This document shows, piece by piece, positions 47,449 to 55,039 of a stretch of 55,039 bases of DNA. The stretch lies in contig JAILFY010000239.1 of assembly GCA_024697285.1 (NCBI GenBank), positions 1-55,039 of the forward strand, read 5' to 3'. The notes under the pieces were generated by a model that did no database searches, had not been told where the DNA came from, and worked only from the letters and a program-made list of their open reading frames with translations. Source of the DNA: Bacteroidaceae bacterium (GTDB lineage: Bacteria; Bacteroidota; Bacteroidia; Bacteroidales; Bacteroidaceae). A program made the position numbers and the translations under genes. Every line of letters starts with the position of its first letter. The stretch's first letter is position 1.

Positions 47449-48618
47449 ATGAATGCAATAAGAAAATTTTTCGACAAGATAAAGCCGAACTTCGAAGAGG
47501 GTGGCAAGCTCCACGCCTTCCGTTCGCTTTATGATGGCTTCGACACGTTCGCCTTCGTTCCGAATACGACGGCCGGACGTTGCGGCACACACGTGCACGA
47601 CGCCATCGACAGCAAGCGTATCATGTCCCTCGTGGTCATTGCGCTTGTGCCTGCATTGCTCTTCGGAATGTACAATGTGGGTTATCAGAATGCACTCGCT
47701 GCCGGACAGCTGGAGAACGCCACCTTCTGGGGGATGTTCTGGTTTGGCTTCCTGGCCGTTCTGCCCAAGCTGATAGTTAGCTATGTGGTGGGCCTCGGTA
47801 TTGAGTTCACCGTGGCTCAGTGGAAGAACGAGGAAATTCAGGAAGGTTTCCTGGTGTCAGGTATTATTATCCCGATGATCGTGCCTGTGAACACTCCGCT
47901 GTGGATGCTGGCTCTGGCCGTGGCTTTCTCCGTCATCTTCGCGAAGGAGATCTTCGGTGGCACGGGTATGAACATCTTCAACGTGGCGCTCATCACACGC
48001 GCGTTCCTCTTCTTCTCTTATCCTTCGAGCATGACGGGCGACGACTCCGTGTGGGTTGCTCAGGACGCTATCTGCGGACTGGGCTATAGCGTGCCCGACA
48101 CGTTCTCCGCTGCCACTCCCCTGGGCGAGATTGCTGCCGGCGCCACATCGCTGAGCAGTTCCCTCACAGACCAGATCGTAGGCCTCATTCCCGGTTCCAT
48201 CGGCGAGACCAGCGTCATCGCCATCGCCCTGGGCGCTTGCTTGCTCCTCTGGACGGGCGTCGCCAGCTGGAAAACCATGCTGAGTGTGTTCGTGGGCGGT
48301 GCCCTCACAGGATGGATGTACAATGCTCTCGGACTCTCACCTCTGACTGCTTGCCAGCATATCGTGCTGGGCGGCTTCTGCTTCGGTGCCGTGTTCATGG
48401 CTACCGACCCTGTCACCTCCGCCCGTACGGAAGGTGGTAAGTGGATCTACGGCTTCCTCATCGGTTTCGTGGCAGTGACGGTGCGTGTGCTCAACCCCGG
48501 TTACCCCGAAGGTATGATGCTTGCTATCCTGCTTATGAACCTCTTCGCTCCGCTGATTGACTACTGCTTCGTAAGCCGTAACATCAGTCGTCGTGCTAAA
48601 CGTGCAACCCAAAAATAA
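47449..48618 (+). CDS. nqrB: Na+-translocating NADH:quinone reductase subunit B
   Basis: FDKIKPNFEEGGKLHAFRSLYDGFDTFAFVPNTTAGRCGTHVHDAIDSKR; multiple TMs; DTFSAATPLGE consistent with the FMN-Thr motif. Confidence 0.96.
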   Translation: MNAIRKFFDKIKPNFEEGGKLHAFRSLYDGFDTFAFVPNTTAGRCGTHVHDAIDSKRIMSLVVIALVPALLFGMYNVGYQNALAAGQLENATFWGMFWFGFLAVLPKLIVSYVVGLGIEFTVAQWKNEEIQEGFLVSGIIIPMIVPVNTPLWMLALAVAFSVIFAKEIFGGTGMNIFNVALITRAFLFFSYPSSMTGDDSVWVAQDAICGLGYSVPDTFSAATPLGEIAAGATSLSSSLTDQIVGLIPGSIGETSVIAIALGACLLLWTGVASWKTMLSVFVGGALTGWMYNALGLSPLTACQHIVLGGFCFGAVFMATDPVTSARTEGGKWIYGFLIGFVAVTVRVLNPGYPEGMMLAILLMNLFAPLIDYCFVSRNISRRAKRATQK

Positions 48619-48629
48619 TATCGAAGACC

Positions 48630-49613
48630 ATGGCAAAGATTAATACCAACAGCAATGTTTACACCATCTGCTACGCAGCAGTGATGGTGGTGCTCGTAGC
48701 TTTCCTTCTGGCCTTCGTCAGCAGTGCCCTCAAGCCTGCTCAGGATGCTAACGTAGCTATCGACAAGAAATCCCAGATTCTGGCTTCGCTGAATGTTCGT
48801 GGCCTGGCCAAGAGCGAGGTGGAAGCTAAGTACAACGAATTGATACAGGAAACTTGCGTGATGACTCCCGACGGTCAGGTGCTCGAAGGCGAAGATGCTT
48901 TCGGCGTGGAAACCAAGGAGATAGGCGAAAAGTTCCCCATCTATAAAGCAAAGACAGCCGACGGCGCCGATGCTCTCGTGCTTCCCCTGAAGGGCCGTGG
49001 CCTCTGGGGCGGACTGTGGGGCTATGTGGCCGTCACTCCCGACATGCAGCAGGTGCTCGGTGCTTTCTTCAACCACGAGAGCGAGACCGCTGGCTTGGGT
49101 GCCCTCATCAAGGACGAACCCTTCCAGAGTCAGTTCATCGGCAGGCCCGTGATGGGTGCCGACGGTAAGGTCGCACTGACCGTAGTGAAGAAAGGTGCCA
49201 GCGAAAGCGAGACACAGGTGGATGGTGTCACCGGCGCCACCCTCACCTCCAAGGGTGTGGGCGAGATGGTGCAGGGCGGCATCCAGCAATATTTAGATGT
49301 CATGGGCGGTGCCAAGCCTGCGGCTGGTTGTCCTCACAAGGCTGCCGGTTGCGCCGAGGCCGATGGTTGCGAAGGTTGTCCGCAGGAGGCTGCCGGTTGC
49401 GCTGAGACCGATGGTTGCGAAGGTTGCCCGCAGGAAGCTGCCGGTTGCGCTGAAACCGAAGGTTGCGAAGGCTGCCCGCAGAAGGCTGATGCCGACGCAC
49501 CTCATAAGTGCAAGAGTGGCAGCGACTGCTGCAAGAGCGGCACCTGCGACAAGAGTGGGTCCTGCGGTAAGCCCGGTTGCGATGGCGACAAGGCTTGCTG
49601 TGGACACAAATAA
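48630..49613 (+). CDS. nqrC: Na+-translocating NADH:quinone reductase subunit C with cysteine-rich C-terminal extension
   Basis: N-terminal TM; GLWGGLWGYVAVTPD; FMN-attachment motif VTGATLTSKGV; 18 Cys in the last ~95 aa. Confidence 0.95.
   Translation: MAKINTNSNVYTICYAAVMVVLVAFLLAFVSSALKPAQDANVAIDKKSQILASLNVRGLAKSEVEAKYNELIQETCVMTPDGQVLEGEDAFGVETKEIGEKFPIYKAKTADGADALVLPLKGRGLWGGLWGYVAVTPDMQQVLGAFFNHESETAGLGALIKDEPFQSQFIGRPVMGADGKVALTVVKKGASESETQVDGVTGATLTSKGVGEMVQGGIQQYLDVMGGAKPAAGCPHKAAGCAEADGCEGCPQEAAGCAETDGCEGCPQEAAGCAETEGCEGCPQKADADAPHKCKSGSDCCKSGTCDKSGSCGKPGCDGDKACCGHK
49341..49484 (+). repeat. 48-bp in-frame tandem repeat x3 in the nqrC tail
   Basis: Encodes AAGCAEADGCEGCPQE / AAGCAETDGCEGCPQE / AAGCAETEGCEGCPQK. 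Confidence 0.95.
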
Positions 49614-49644
49614 TGTGTAAATCGTAAAATCGTCTATTTACATT

Positions 49645-50271
49645 ATGAGTCAAATATTTTCTAAAGCAAATATGGAGGCGCTGACCAATCCTCTGAATCT
49701 GAATAACCCCGTGCTTATTCAGGTCTTGGGTATCTGTTCTGCGCTGGCAGTGACGGCTCAGCTCGAGCCCGCCATCGTGATGGGTCTGTCTGTGACCATC
49801 ATCACCGCCTTCTCCAACCTGATTATTTCCCTTATCCGCAAGTCCATCCCCAACCGCATCCGAATCATCGTGCAGCTGGTGGTGGTCGCTGCGCTGGTAA
49901 CGATTGTGAGCCAAGTGCTCAAGGCCTTTGCCTACGACGTGAGTGTGCAGCTCTCCGTCTATGTAGGTCTGATCATCACCAACTGTATCCTCATGGGTCG
50001 CCTGGAGGCTTTCGCTATGATGAACAAGCCTTGGCCCTCGTTCCTCGACGGAATTGGCAATGGCATCGGTTATGCTATCATCCTGGTCATCGTCGGATTC
50101 TTCCGCGAACTGCTCGGCGCCGGCACCCTCTTCGGAATGCAAGTCGTTCCCGACTGGTGCTATGAGCACGGCTATGTGAACAATGGTATGATGACCATGC
50201 CCGCTATGTCCTTGATCATCGTCGGTTGCGTCATCTGGGCACATCGCGCCTACAACAAAGATTTGCAGTAA
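49645..50271 (+). CDS. nqrD: Na+-translocating NADH:quinone reductase subunit D
   Basis: NPVLIQVLGICSALAVTAQLEPAIVMGLSV; position after nqrC. Confidence 0.95.
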   Translation: MSQIFSKANMEALTNPLNLNNPVLIQVLGICSALAVTAQLEPAIVMGLSVTIITAFSNLIISLIRKSIPNRIRIIVQLVVVAALVTIVSQVLKAFAYDVSVQLSVYVGLIITNCILMGRLEAFAMMNKPWPSFLDGIGNGIGYAIILVIVGFFRELLGAGTLFGMQVVPDWCYEHGYVNNGMMTMPAMSLIIVGCVIWAHRAYNKDLQ

Positions 50272-50298
50272 TTAACCCAGTAACAAGAAACAAAAATT

Positions 50299-50925
50299 AT
50301 GGAACACCTTATTAGTTTGTTCGTCCGCTCCATCTTTGTGGACAATATGATTTTCGCGTTCTTTCTGGGAATGTGCTCCTACTTGGCAGTGTCCAAGAGC
50401 GTGAAAACCGCCCTCGGCCTCGGTGTGGCTGTCACCTTCGTGCTGCTCATCACCGTTCCCGTGGACTACCTCTTGCAAATGTATGTACTCGGCCCCAACT
50501 GCCTTGTCGAAGGCGTAGACCTGAGTTTCCTCTCGTTCATCCTCTTCATTGCCGTGATTGCAGCCATCGTGCAGTTGGTGGAGATGATCGTGGAGCGCTT
50601 CAGCCCCTCGCTGTACGCTGCTCTCGGTATCTTCCTGCCTCTGATTGCCGTGAACTGCGCCATCATGGGTGCTTCGCTGTTCATGCAGCAGCGTGTGACC
50701 ATGCCCGACACCAACTCGCAGGCCATCACCTGCATCTGGGACGCCTTGGCTTATGCCCTCGGTTCCGGTATCGGCTGGCTTCTGGCAATCACCTGTTTGG
50801 CAGCCATCCGTGAGAAGATGGCCTACACCGATGTTCCCCGTCCCCTCCAGGGGCTCGGAATCACCTTCATCACCGTAGGTCTGATGGCCATGGCCTTCAT
50901 GTGTTTCTCTGGTCTTAATCTCTAA
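50299..50925 (+). CDS. nqrE: Na+-translocating NADH:quinone reductase subunit E
   Basis: [60 protein letters not shown]. Confidence 0.95.
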   Translation: MEHLISLFVRSIFVDNMIFAFFLGMCSYLAVSKSVKTALGLGVAVTFVLLITVPVDYLLQMYVLGPNCLVEGVDLSFLSFILFIAVIAAIVQLVEMIVERFSPSLYAALGIFLPLIAVNCAIMGASLFMQQRVTMPDTNSQAITCIWDALAYALGSGIGWLLAITCLAAIREKMAYTDVPRPLQGLGITFITVGLMAMAFMCFSGLNL

Positions 50926-50942
50926 ATTACAAGCAGAAAACA

Positions 50943-52232
50943 ATGAATACTTCACTTATATTAACAAGCATCGTGGTATTCCTCGTGATTATCATCGCGT
51001 TGGTTATCATCTTGCTTGTGGCAAAGGCATACCTCTCCCCGAGCGGTAATGTCACCATCACAATGAATGGCAAGGACACGTTGTCCGTGCCTCAAGGTGC
51101 CAGCCTTCTCTCGACATTGGCAGCCGAGGGTGTTTACCTTCCCTCTGCTTGTGGCGGCAAGGGCTCTTGCGGTCAGTGCAAGTGCCAAGTTACAGATGGC
51201 GGTGGCGAGATTCTCGATTCCGAGAAAGGCCATTTCACCCGTAAGGAAATCAAGGACCACTGGCGCCTCGGATGTCAGTGCAAAGTCAAGGGAGACCTCG
51301 GTATCAAGGTACCCGACAGCGTCCTCGGCGTCAAGGAATGGGAGTGCACCGTCATTGGCAACAAGAACGTGGCTACCTTCATCAAGGAGTACAAAGTGGC
51401 TCTGCCTCCCGGAGAGCACATGGACTTCGAGCCCGGTTCCTACGCACAGATTCGTATTCCCAAGTTCGATTGCATCGACTACGACAAGGACTTCGACAAG
51501 TCTCTCATCGGCGACACCTATCTGCCTGCGTGGGAGAAGTTCGGCTTGTTCCCCCTCAAGTGCAAGAACCCCGAGGAGACTATCCGTGCTTACTCCATGG
51601 CCAACTATCCCGACGAGGGCGATATCATCACTCTGAATGTGCGTATCGCCACTCCTCCTTTCAAGCCCAAAGACCAGGGTCCTGGCTTCATGGACGTCAA
51701 CCCAGGTATCGCTTCCAGCTACATCTTCAGCTTGAAGCCCGGCGACAAGGTTATCATGAGCGGTCCTTACGGAGAGTTCCGTCCGCAGTACGGCACGGGT
51801 CGCGAGATGATTTGGGTAGGCGGTGGTGCTGGTATGGCTCCTCTGCGTGCACAGATTATGCACATGCTGAAAGGCCACGGCGTGAAGGACGAGGATCGTA
51901 AGCGCCCCATGCACTATTTCTATGGTGCTCGCGCCCTGGAAGAGATTCCGTTCCTCGACGACTTCCTGCAGTTGGAGAAGGACTTCCCCAACTTCCATTT
52001 CCACCTCGCTCTGGACCGTTCGGACCCCAAAGCAGATGCAGCAGGTATCAAATATACCCCGGGCTTCGTAGCTCCCGTCATGGGCGACACCTATCTGAAG
52101 GCCCACGAGGCTCCCGAGGACTGCGAGTACTACCTCTGCGGACCTCCAATGATGGCAAAGACAGTGCTCGACCTCCTGCACAGCCTCGGCGTAGAAGACG
52201 ATATGATTCGCTTCGACAACTTCGGTGGATAA
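50943..52232 (+). CDS. nqrF: Na+-translocating NADH:quinone reductase subunit F
   Basis: 2Fe-2S motif CGGKGSCGQCKCQV; FAD/NAD regions RAYSMANYP, WVGGGAGMAPLRAQIMHML, YYLCGPPMM. Confidence 0.96.
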   Translation: MNTSLILTSIVVFLVIIIALVIILLVAKAYLSPSGNVTITMNGKDTLSVPQGASLLSTLAAEGVYLPSACGGKGSCGQCKCQVTDGGGEILDSEKGHFTRKEIKDHWRLGCQCKVKGDLGIKVPDSVLGVKEWECTVIGNKNVATFIKEYKVALPPGEHMDFEPGSYAQIRIPKFDCIDYDKDFDKSLIGDTYLPAWEKFGLFPLKCKNPEETIRAYSMANYPDEGDIITLNVRIATPPFKPKDQGPGFMDVNPGIASSYIFSLKPGDKVIMSGPYGEFRPQYGTGREMIWVGGGAGMAPLRAQIMHMLKGHGVKDEDRKRPMHYFYGARALEEIPFLDDFLQLEKDFPNFHFHLALDRSDPKADAAGIKYTPGFVAPVMGDTYLKAHEAPEDCEYYLCGPPMMAKTVLDLLHSLGVEDDMIRFDNFGG

Positions 52233-52257
52233 TACGATTCTCTCACTACTATTATAT

Positions 52258-52290
52258 CCCTGTCGGCTTCCGAGCCGGCGGGGATTTTCT
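52258..52290 (+). terminator. Intrinsic terminator of the nqr operon
   Basis: CCCTGTCGGCT-tccg-AGCCGGCGGGG (11-bp stem, two G-T wobbles) followed by ATTTTCT. Confidence 0.85.
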
Positions 52291-52514
52291 AACCCATTCA
52301 ACCTTGGGGATTTTCCAACCCATACAACCTTGGGGATTTTCCAACCCATACAACCTTGGGGATTTTCCAACCCATACAACCTTGGGGATTTTCTAACCCA
52401 TTCTCCTTGGGGATTTTCTAACCCATGCTACTTGGGGTATAATCAAACCCATACTATCTGCGGGATTTTCCAGCCCATACAATTTGGATGTTATCTAACC
52501 CATACTACTTGGAA
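52280..52514. repeat. 26-bp tandem array (~9 units, degenerating 3'-ward) between nqrF terminator and the PI-PLC gene
   Basis: TTGGGGATTTTCCAACCCATACAACC repeated; central units identical, later units diverge (CTTGGGGTATAATCAAACCCATACTAT...). Confidence 0.95.
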
Positions 52515-53705
52515 ATGAAAAGAGTTTTCTTGTTTCTACTTCTTGCTCTCTGTCTGTCGGCTGCTCGGGCCGACAATTGGATGCAACGCCTGCCCGATGA
52601 CACCTTCGTGGCAGTCCTCAGTATTCCAGGAACCCACGATTCGGCCACCGGCTGCGGTTGGGCCGCTGGCTACGAGGCTACGGGCAATGAGTATGCCCTT
52701 ACCCAGGAGCTGAACTTCGCCCAGCAGTGGAGCGTGGGAGTCCGTGCCTTCGATTTGCGCCCAGCTCTGTACGACGGGTTTATGTGCTTGCACCATGGTG
52801 TTATGCCCACCGTGGCTCGTTTTGAGGATGTGCTCGCCCAGCTCTGCGACTCGCTGAAGGCCAACCCTTCGGAGTTCGTTGTCATCCATTTGCGCCACGA
52901 ATCGGACGGTGATCAGACAGACGATGACTACAACCAGCGCATCCAGCAGGTGCTGAGCGACGAAGCCTTGCAACCTTACCTCGTGGATTTCCGAAAGGAG
53001 CTAACCGTGGCAGACATGCGGGGAAAGATGCTCATTCTCTCGCGCGAACAGTATGCGGACAAGCCCCTCACGGGTGGCTTTTTCCTCAACTGGTCGCACT
53101 CTGCGGCGTGGGCCGACCAGCTGAAGGGACAAATCAAAGGAAAAAACGTCACGGCTGGCTTGACCCAGCAGGACTTCTACGACACTCACGCTTCGGGCGA
53201 CCTGGAGAAGAAGGTGACCGCCGTGGAGAGGGTGCTCAAATGGACCATGGAGCATAAGACAAGCAGTAAGAGTTATATCCGTTGGGTCGTGAATTTCGTG
53301 TCGGGATATAGCAAGGTCCTTGAATTCTTCGGCTTCTCCATTTCGCTCTCCGATGGCTATCGCGACAATGCAGCAGCGGTGCACGCCGCGGTGTTGAAGA
53401 TGTTGCAAGAACATGCAGCTGGGCCCACCGGTATCATCTTCATGGATTACGCCGGAGTGGATCAGTCCAATGGTTATGAGGTTCGTGGACAGGAACTGGT
53501 GCAAGCCATTATCAACAACAACTTCCAGTATCTCTTGCCCGCCGACGCTATCACCTCCTCCTCCGTCGCCCCTTCTCTGCGTTCCGCCACTATCTATGAT
53601 CTCTCCGGCACGCGCGTAGAATTCCCTTCCTCCCTCACCACTTTCCCCGTATCTCCCCGTTCCCGTCTCTTGATTGTCGATGGTCGTAAAGTGCTTTTGC
53701 GCTGA
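52515..53705 (+). CDS. Phosphatidylinositol-specific phospholipase C-like protein, secreted
   Basis: Start MKRVFLFLLLALCLSAARA; LSIPGTHDSATGCG; GVRAFDLRPALYDGFMCLHHG; EFVVIHLRHE. ORF-track start 52488 is inside the repeat array. Confidence 0.88.
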   Translation: MKRVFLFLLLALCLSAARADNWMQRLPDDTFVAVLSIPGTHDSATGCGWAAGYEATGNEYALTQELNFAQQWSVGVRAFDLRPALYDGFMCLHHGVMPTVARFEDVLAQLCDSLKANPSEFVVIHLRHESDGDQTDDDYNQRIQQVLSDEALQPYLVDFRKELTVADMRGKMLILSREQYADKPLTGGFFLNWSHSAAWADQLKGQIKGKNVTAGLTQQDFYDTHASGDLEKKVTAVERVLKWTMEHKTSSKSYIRWVVNFVSGYSKVLEFFGFSISLSDGYRDNAAAVHAAVLKMLQEHAAGPTGIIFMDYAGVDQSNGYEVRGQELVQAIINNNFQYLLPADAITSSSVAPSLRSATIYDLSGTRVEFPSSLTTFPVSPRSRLLIVDGRKVLLR

Positions 53706-53725
53706 TTCTTCGATTTAAAGAATAC

Positions 53726-53760
53726 CCACCCCTCACCCTCCCTGTGGGGGAGGGGGTGGT
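53726..53760. repeat. G/C-rich quasi-palindrome after the PI-PLC gene, possible terminator
   Basis: CCACCCCTCACCCTCCCtgtGGGGGAGGGGGTGG. Confidence 0.4.
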
Positions 53761-53914
53761 TGCCGAGACCTCCCGTGTGTCGAGGCTGTGGTTCCAGCAG
53801 CAACGGTTAGCATTCACTTTCGGGCTCTCGGAGCCTTCGCGCCGGAACGTCGCTCAGAATCCTTTGACAAGCACCCACCTTTTCGAGGTTCATTCTTCTC
53901 GCAACGGTCTGTGT

Positions 53915-54502
53915 TCAGATTTGCGAGTCCATTTCAATTTCATCCAGGATATCCTGAGCGGCATTCACGGCCTTGCGATGAAATCTGTAGCCGATGAGAC
54001 ATCCAATGGCTGCTCCGATAATCAGGGGGAGAGCCAATGTCCAGGGGTTGACGCCCTCGGGCGCGTGACGCCAGGCAAACTCGTGGCAGGCCCATGCCAG
54101 CCAGGGAAGTATCAGGGTTGGGGCCACATAGAGCAGCCAGTCGTCATACTGTTTCTTGAACTTGGCCATCACGCGGGCCACCGTTGTGAAGTCGTCGCGC
54201 ATCAGGTTGAGGTCATCCACGGGCCTGTGGATATAATAGGTGGCAAGGAAGCAGAACAGCATCATCGCGCAGGTGACTATCGTGAATTCCAGGGTGAACA
54301 TGTCTGTGTAATACAAAATCGGGTAGGTCAGCAGGCAGAACACCGCCGCAAAGTAGATTGTCCGCTTGGTTTTGTTGATGTCCTTGGTTCGCTGCTTCAT
54401 CGTCTCGCGCACCAGACGGTCGCTGACGATTTCCTGTTTATCGAGCTGTGTTTTGAGAATGGCAAACTGATTCTGCAATTCCTCGAAATTCTTGTCTTCC
54501 AT
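53915..54502 (-). CDS. Hypothetical membrane protein (two TM pairs)
   Basis: MEDKNFEELQNQFAILKTQLDKQEIVSDRLVRETMKQRTKDINKTKRTIYFAAVFCLLTYPILYY; directly downstream of an ECF sigma gene. ORF track starts at 54544. Confidence 0.6.
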   Translation of the reverse strand: MEDKNFEELQNQFAILKTQLDKQEIVSDRLVRETMKQRTKDINKTKRTIYFAAVFCLLTYPILYYTDMFTLEFTIVTCAMMLFCFLATYYIHRPVDDLNLMRDDFTTVARVMAKFKKQYDDWLLYVAPTLILPWLAWACHEFAWRHAPEGVNPWTLALPLIIGAAIGCLIGYRFHRKAVNAAQDILDEIEMDSQI

Positions 54503-54612
54503 AATCATATAGTTTTTTAAGTTAACGAGTAAACGAGTTGACAAGTAGATGAGTTGGTTCTCATGGAGTGGAGCATAGGCTCTGAAAGCTCAAGAACTTC
54601 CCTCCCCCCCAC

Positions 54613-55039
54613 TCACATCTTCTTCAGTTGTTCCTTAATTCTGAAGAGCTTGACTCCCACATTCTTGGAGCTGATGCCCATGACGGCTCCGATTTCCTCA
54701 TAGCTCATGCCTTCCAGCCACATCATCACCAGGGCTCTGTCGACTAAGCCCAGGCGACCGATGCGCTGGTGGAGCTGGCGCACCTGCATGCTTTGGGCGT
54801 CGTTGTCCTCGAAGAAGTTCACCGTCATGGACAGCGGGACCTTCTTCACCTCTTTCTTTTTCTTCCGTTCCTGCAGGAGACATGTGTTCAGGGCCACACG
54901 ATAGATCCACGTGCTGATCTTACTTTCTTCGCGAAAACCATCGATGCCTTTCCACATGTTGATCAGCGTCTCCTGAAAGAGGTCGTTCACCTCTTCTTCG
55001 TCGTGCGAGAACATATAGCACACGGTGTAGATGGTGCTC
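54613..55039 (-). CDS. ECF-type RNA polymerase sigma factor (5' end outside the window)
   Basis: EEEVNDLFQETLINMWKGIDGFREESKISTWIYRVALNTCLLQERKKKK (region 2) and ALVMMWLEGMSYEEIGAVMGISSKNVGVKLFRIKEQLKK (region 4). Confidence 0.92.
   Translation of the reverse strand, partial: STIYTVCYMFSHDEEEVNDLFQETLINMWKGIDGFREESKISTWIYRVALNTCLLQERKKKKEVKKVPLSMTVNFFEDNDAQSMQVRQLHQRIGRLGLVDRALVMMWLEGMSYEEIGAVMGISSKNVGVKLFRIKEQLKKM

Noticed and set aside
52225-52518. 97-aa ORF within the 26-bp array (FSNPYNLGDFPTHTTLGIFQPIQPWG repeats)
   Set aside because: 26 is not a multiple of 3, so the 26-aa periodicity is just the array read through three frames.
1-55039. tRNA, rRNA or other structured RNA genes
   Set aside because: No cloverleaf with TTCRA/CCA features or rRNA-like conserved stretches was recognised in the intergenic regions by eye; a tRNAscan/Infernal run would be decisive.

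Overview
This 55 kb window looks like a Bacteroidales chromosome segment, probably Prevotellaceae. That placement is an inference from gene content, Bacteroidetes-type TAnnTTTG promoter motifs and the absence of obvious Shine-Dalgarno sites. Most of it is ordinary core genome: apbE, trxB, two tandem deoxynucleoside kinases, cdd, ettA, recF, ribH, smpB, metH, lon, tgt, an LptF/G-type permease, a DEAD-box helicase, tamB-like and the complete nqrABCDEF operon. I found no rRNA, tRNA, CRISPR array or intact mobile element. The unusual material is intergenic. At least eight gaps hold locus-specific short tandem arrays, mostly of palindromic units. In three well-separated loci (3327-3588, 27763-27938, 40142-40456) different sequences share the same 22-bp (or 44 = 2x22-bp) period. 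Two of these loci also share a ~40-bp repeat (AAAAATGTTGTTnnAAATAAACTACATACT). At one of them it forms terminal inverted repeats of a 563-bp non-coding element. This is my best candidate for an undescribed element family. Other points of interest: a perfect 18-bp-armed nested palindrome (40291-40366), a GC-hairpin array directly 5' of trxB, a 26-bp array that starts at the nqr terminator tail, an NqrC with an 18-cysteine C-terminal tail, a MetH without a reactivation domain, IS982 and IS1634-like relics, and a ~178-bp duplication of the tamB 3' end flanking a relic-rich island. No database search was possible, so all family names come from recognising protein motifs.
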